Assembly (NCBI RefSeq): GCF_003086295.3
Contig: NC_092047.1
Location: 119,597,949 to 119,661,948, forward strand
Length of the DNA: 64,000 bases
Source of the DNA: Arachis hypogaea
Taxonomy: Eukaryota > Streptophyta > Magnoliopsida > Fabales > Fabaceae
Direction of reading: 5' to 3'
The notes under the pieces are model-generated. The model saw only the letters and a list, made by a program, of their open reading frames with translations. It ran no database searches and had not been told where the DNA came from. This document shows positions 58,738 through 64,000 of the stretch, piece by piece. A program made the translations under genes and the position numbers. The first letter of the stretch is position 1; every line of letters begins with the position of its first letter.

Positions 58738-61700
58738 ATGTTTCGCTTGAGTAAGAACAAGGCTTCTTCGAAATCTGCAGCTGATACAAGATTCGAGTTC
58801 AGATTCTCTCATTTTAAGGCTCTTCAGGTAATTTAATTTAGTTTAATTTAATTTTTATTTTTCCCTTGTTCTTCCATTTACGTTGATAAATGCTAATGCA
58901 ATAGTGTGTGAAGTAGAGTTCTGTTTTTTTTTTTTTTTAATTTTTTTTTCACGTTAGCTTAATACGCTTCGTATGTTCGCAATTGTTGATCCGCGGTGAT
59001 GAACTGATTATGCATTTGGTGCGGAATTTGCAATGCAAGCCTCGGAATCGTAGATCCTACTGTTGTAATTTAGAAACAGCGAAAACTAGTGTTTTATTTG
59101 TTGAATTTTGTCAAAGAAGATGAAATTTATTATGTGAAGAAGTTTAGTATTTTGGAAATGGATGATAATTAATTAAGGTGAACTAAAGTGGAGTTGTTCT
59201 GTTGAGCTATAATATAGAATCCTCGAGACTTGAATGTTTTATCAAATGCAAGTAGCGGATCGTGTTGTTGGTTTGATATGAATAACAAGTGTTCATACAT
59301 ATTTTTGTTCACATTATTAATAATTTAATACTAAGTAGTGGGACAAATCATAATATTGAGTGACTACAGTGACGTGTTAAAAGTAAGCAAAGATGACTTA
59401 TCTTTAAGTTCTAAAGTAGCTGTAATCATGGGGGAAAATGATTAAATCACCAAAATTATACCCTTTTTATCCAAATTTTGCTGCTAAAAAAGTTGTATGT
59501 TGATTTCGGAATTGTTTTCCGTAATAATTCAGTGTGCGGGGAAATAAAGGAAATAGATGGTTCTGTTAATAATAACAAATGTTGATTCTCTTGTTTGTAG
59601 GTACCCAAGGGATGGGAGAAGCTCTTTGTTTCTGTTGTTTCGGTAGAAAGTGGTAAAGCTATTGCAAAGTCAAGCAAAGTGCTGGTGCGAAATGGGAGTT
59701 GTCAGTGGTCAGATTCTTTTTCAGAATTTGTATTGTTTCCGGGAGATAATTCTTCCAAGGAGATTGATGAATGTCTCCTCAAGCTTATTGTTGCCATGGT
59801 GCTGATACTATTTCTGTTTGCTTTTCCTATTGTGTATATTCTACTTTGTAGTTAAGATGTTTCTTTATCAGTTAGAAGTTTGTTTGAATTATGATATGGC
59901 TTAACAGGGATCATCAAGGTCTAGTATCCTTGGAGAGGCCACTGTTAATCTGGCAAGTTATGTGAGTTCAAATGCTGAATCTCCACTTTCACTCAAGCTG
60001 AGTAAGTGCAACCATGGGACAGTTTTACATGTGAGTTATACAAATAAACTTGTCTTACTTTTATTGAGTGCAGATACCTGGATGGTTATGTGTTACTGTG
60101 GTTGGTTACGTTGGGATTTATTTGTAGCCAAATTTGGGGGAAAAGTAACATTGTAAATCTGGAATATATTGCTGAGTATTGAATGTATCTTATTAATTCC
60201 AATTACTCTTGTTAATCGACAACTTGTTTTCTTTGGGTAATGTTCATTCAAGCGGTATTCACTGTGATTTTACTCTCTGATATAGAGGCAACCTATGGTC
60301 TCTTATAAACAAAATTGCAACAATTACAATATGTTATTCATGTTTGAACGGAGTTGGGAATTCAGTGATTATGTATTTTGCAGGTAACTGTGCAGTGCCT
60401 TACACCAAGAACAAAAACCAGGTTTGTACTGGAGAGGGGTGGTCTTTTCTTTCATTTCATCTATTGTTCTAGTAATCGTCTAGTTCCTACACCTTTTCAG
60501 GGATAGAGAGTCTAGTGAGACAGATTCCCATTCGAAGGCCATGAATGAAAATAAGCATGATGTGGCTATTAAGTCAAATGGCTCTGATTGTTCATATGTA
60601 CATAGTGTTGGATCTTCCTCTCTTGAAGATTTGGAATCTACCTTATCCCCAGGAGAAGTTGAGACTAGGGTAAATTACAATCTCTTTTCCAATTTACCAG
60701 ATCTATTCTACTGTGCAAATGATAATGGATTTCTGCCTATGCTTACATACTCATAAATAATCACTCTATTCATATGCCTATTCAAATCTGCAATCAATTA
60801 TTCAAATTAGCTTTCGACTAGATAGCTCTGTCGTTTAGCATTTTACTGTTGATATGTATTTCTTTATTATCATGATACTATTAACATGTTGCCTTTGATT
60901 GCAGGCAACAAGTTTCTCTGAATCTGTATCAAATTGCAGCTATACCTCAGCTGAGGGATCCACAGGAAGGGGGAACATATCCCCAAAAAGCAATGATGGA
61001 CAGATCCAGGCTGGGAGACATGACTCAAACAGTTCCCGGAAAAGTGCCTCTAATAATGATTATCATGCTAATAACTCATCTCCATCAAATCATTCAGCAT
61101 TTAGTTCCCTAAGTGTGCAAGAGTGCAGCACACCATCTTCTAAGATGACTAATTTGTCTAATAATCGTCCAGAAGGTGCAGAAGACACAAGTGAAGAGCT
61201 ACGAGCTCAAGCAAAGATGTGGGAGATGAATGCCAGGAAGCTAATGGGTGATTTGGATATGTTGAGGAGAGAATTCTCAGATCAGTCCAAAAAACTGGCA
61301 GGTCTGGAAATGGACCTTTCGACAGCAAATGTAGATCGTGACAGTTTGAAAAAAGAAGTTGAAGATTTGAAATTGTTGTTGGAGGATCCAATACTGAGAC
61401 ACACAGCATTGGAAGGTTCAATATCTCAAGGTGACATTCCAGACATTGAAAAGGCACTAAAAGATGAATTGAAGTTTCAGAGAGAATCCAATGCCGATTT
61501 GTCTTTGCAACTTAAGAGGAGTCAAGAAGCAAATGCTGAGCTTGTTTCTCTTCTCCAGGAGCTGGAAGAGACCCTACAACAGCGGAAAGTTGAGACTGAC
61601 AACCTTTTATCATTGCCCTCAAGATTCAGTGAAATGGAGAGATCTTTCCAATTAAATATAGAAGAAAATAAGAGCTTAACAAACCAGCTAGAACAGTTGG

Positions 61701-63919
61701 AGAAATCAAAGAAAAATCTGCTGATTAAAGTGCAAGAGCTGGAACAGTCATTGGAGGACAAAATGCATGACACTGCGCATCAGAAGAGTCCAAATGACAA
61801 AACCCTTTCAGATGTTGAAATGGAATATGAAAGCAAATTATCTGCTAAAGAGGAAGAAATTCTATGTTTGAAAGCAAAGCTGTCTGAATCTCTTCCAGAA
61901 AGCAATTATTCAGAGACTGTGTCCAGACATATCGAGGAAGCAGATCTTATGCGAGAAATCGAATTACTGAAAGAGAAAGTTCAAGAACTTGAGATGGACT
62001 GCAATGAACTGACAGAAGAGAATCTGGAGCTTTTATTCAAGCTTAAAGAAGCAAAGAAAAATCCTAAAGACGGAGGTCTCAAAGATCGATCTTTTGCTAG
62101 CTTTGAGTCTGAAAACAACTTATTTCGAATCTTCCCTTCAGAAAACATGCTCCAGGGGAAACACACCAAGAATATTAGTGTTGATGATAATGTTCCGACT
62201 AAAGAGGTTGAGGCTTTGAAACTTGATCCAGAAGTCAGAATATCGGATCTGAATATGGAAGTGATCAATAAAACATCCGAAATAGCAAATCTTGAGGCTA
62301 CCTTATCTTCTAAAGAAAAAGAAATTGGGGTTCTGCAGAAGCACCTGACTGAGTTAGAAGGCAAGATCAATGATCTTGAGCGAGAAAATTTTCAACTTCA
62401 GGAACAAATGGAGATCTTTACAAAAGAAAGTGATACGGACTCTAAATTCTTATATCATTTACAAAATGATTCTGCAACTCTCAACAAGAATATAGAGTCC
62501 CATGTTTCTGCCAGTGAAACACTTACAAGAAAGTCGTTGGAGTTGGAAGAAGGAAAACATAAACTGGAGCTCCACATATCAGAGATAGAACAAGAAAATG
62601 AACAGTTGTTAAGGCAAATATCTGTATTGGAAGCTCATCTTGGAGATTTGACTAATGAAAAGGAGTCTTACTTATCAGAACTAGAGAGCTCTAAGTCTCA
62701 AGCTGCGAGGCTTCGGGAGGAGATGTTAAAGATGAAGTCTGAGATGGATTATTCAAAGGAAGATTCTAAACAAAGGGAACAGTATTGTTCCCTCTTGGGA
62801 GTAAGGTTGCAGGAATCAGAACGAAGATTTGCTGATATCTGTGGAAAAGTGGTAATCTTAGAAAAGAAATTTTCTTCAATCCAGGAAGATATTGCATCAA
62901 AAGAGAAGCATCTTGCGTTGGAGTTAGATGGCTTTATTGATGAAAATAGAAAACATATGGAGCAGGGTCAAAGCTTGTTGAATCAGATGCAAACGGAGAA
63001 GATGGTAAAAATCCAGAGCCTTGAAAAGGAAATTGAGAACCTCAGCATGAAACTTGCAGCAACCTATGATGAAAAAGAATTGATAGCTTCCAAAGCTTTG
63101 CTTGAAGTATCCACTTTACGTACTGATAAAGCTAAACTGGAATCTGCTTTTGAAGAAGTTCAATCTAAACTGAGTTTGTCCAAGACCGAAGTTAATGGGA
63201 TGCATACTGAATATGAACAAAAGCTGAAAGACCTAACAACTGAACTTGTTGATCTGAAAATGGAAAAGCAAATGCTGATGAATGAACATGAAAAACTGTT
63301 GAAGGTGGTGGAGGATTCCAAATCAAGAGAGCTAAAACTCAAAAGCACTATAAATGCCCTTGAGTTAAAACTTACAGTCACTCAATATGAAAGGCAAAAA
63401 TTCATGGATGAGTCTGGAAATCTAAAGTTACAGTTGCAGCAGACAAGTCAATTTGAGAATGAAATTGTGGCTCTCAGGAATGAGCTCAACTCTGCCAATT
63501 CTGAGAAAAAGAGATTGGAAACCTCACTGAGCCTAGCTTCTGAAGTATGCAAAGATTTGGAGGCAGAAAAGGCGTCATTTGAAATAAAGATCTCTACCTT
63601 GGAGAAGGTTGTCTCTGAATTGGAGGACTGCAAGAGAACTAGATCATCACTTGAAGAAAGGCTTATGCAGTTGGAGAGTGACTTGAAGGTTAGAGAAGAA
63701 ATGAGATGTGTTCAGGAATCTGAGCTCAGCCAAGTCAAAAGAATAAACAGGCAGCATCAACAAACCTTACAGTTGCTAGAGCAGGAAAAAGTTGAGCTCC
63801 AGAAAAAAGTCCAAGCTATTGAAGAAGAATTGAAACTGCTTAAGGAACAAAAGAGAAACCAAGCTTCTAAGTTAAACAGGAAAGTTTTGCCTGTTCATGA
63901 AGACATGAAGACCTCAAAA
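58738..63919 (+). CDS. NT-C2 domain, long coiled-coil (myosin heavy chain-like) protein, partial
   Basis: Exons in the window: 58738-58827, 59601-59798, 59908-60030, 60384-60421, 60501-60669 and a giant exon 60905-63919 ending at a GTTAGT donor. All are in phase, 1211 residues so far; the gene continues beyond the right edge. Start MFRLSKNK at 58738. Residues about 10-145 form the NT-C2 (EEIG1/EHBP1-type) domain (FEFRFSHFKALQVPKGWEKLFVSVVSVESGKAIAKSSK), a membrane- or cytoskeleton-associating fold. A Ser-rich linker follows, then from about residue 325 an almost continuous Leu/Glu/Lys heptad coiled coil. Plant relatives, such as the proteins annotated as myosin heavy chain-related, lack a motor domain; their function is mostly unassigned. 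No motor is expected here. Confidence 0.9.
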
Positions 63920-64000
63920 GTTAGTACTTTTTTATTTATTTATTCATTCATGGCATTGTTGCATTGTGATGAGATGACTATTAATTTGTTTTCATTTTTA

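Noticed and set aside
61158..63633. Several minus-strand open frames
   Set aside because: Antisense of the giant coiled-coil exon; Ser/Leu-rich as expected for antisense of Glu/Lys-rich coding sequence.

Overview
The window is nuclear DNA of a flowering plant, most probably a legume and possibly a peanut-type (Arachis) genome. It is strongly A+T-rich, all multi-exon genes have plant-type GT-AG introns (one GC-AG), the proteins are closest to Arabidopsis and legume families, and the intergenic space is full of MITEs, foldback repeats and decayed transposons. The Arachis assignment rests only on the look of the repeats and is not proven.

Nine protein genes can be modelled. From left to right: (1) the C-terminal half of a LOS4/DBP5-type DEAD-box RNA helicase (+, enters from the left edge); (2) a small DUF1992 (DnaJ-C28-like) gene (+); (3) VPS37 of ESCRT-I (-), convergent with gene 2; (4) a PLATZ zinc-binding transcription factor (+); (5) a plastid NCS1 nucleobase transporter of the PLUTO type (+); (6) a DOXC-class 2-oxoglutarate/Fe(II) dioxygenase (+); (7) CYP97C1, the carotenoid epsilon-ring hydroxylase (LUT1) (+); (8) an SDR110C-type short-chain dehydrogenase (-), convergent with gene 7; (9) a long NT-C2/coiled-coil myosin-heavy-chain-like protein (+, runs off the right edge). 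They are unrelated housekeeping, transport, regulatory and metabolic genes. There is no operon and no evident gene cluster. Genes 5 and 7 should both act in plastids.

Intergenic layout: 6.8-14.9 kb holds a 2.2-kb palindrome with about 1-kb arms, a Mutator-type MITE with a perfect 9-bp target duplication, a tandem pair of CACTA-like ends and long (AAT/ATT)n tracts. 16.6-19.1 kb is AT-rich with one MITE. 21.5-24.0 kb, just downstream of the transporter, is a 2.5-kb palindrome whose arms each carry a smaller palindrome and a tRNA-like segment. 24-37 kb has further MITEs, a decayed Mutator-like transposase with long terminal inverted repeats, an adjacent Helitron helicase relic, and a pair of diverged direct repeats around both. 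42-47.9 kb holds a Mutator-type MITE and a 192-bp solo LTR with a perfect 5-bp target duplication. 52.8-58.7 kb is very AT-rich with long (AT)n tracts and no gene seen.

The main themes for a second look are the two giant palindromes (possible hairpin-RNA loci), the high load of MITEs inside introns (six of the nine genes), triplet-repeat runs translated inside several genes, including between zinc ligands of the PLATZ protein, and a probable GC-AG intron in CYP97C1. No CRISPR, tRNA or rRNA gene, or clearly new protein system was seen.
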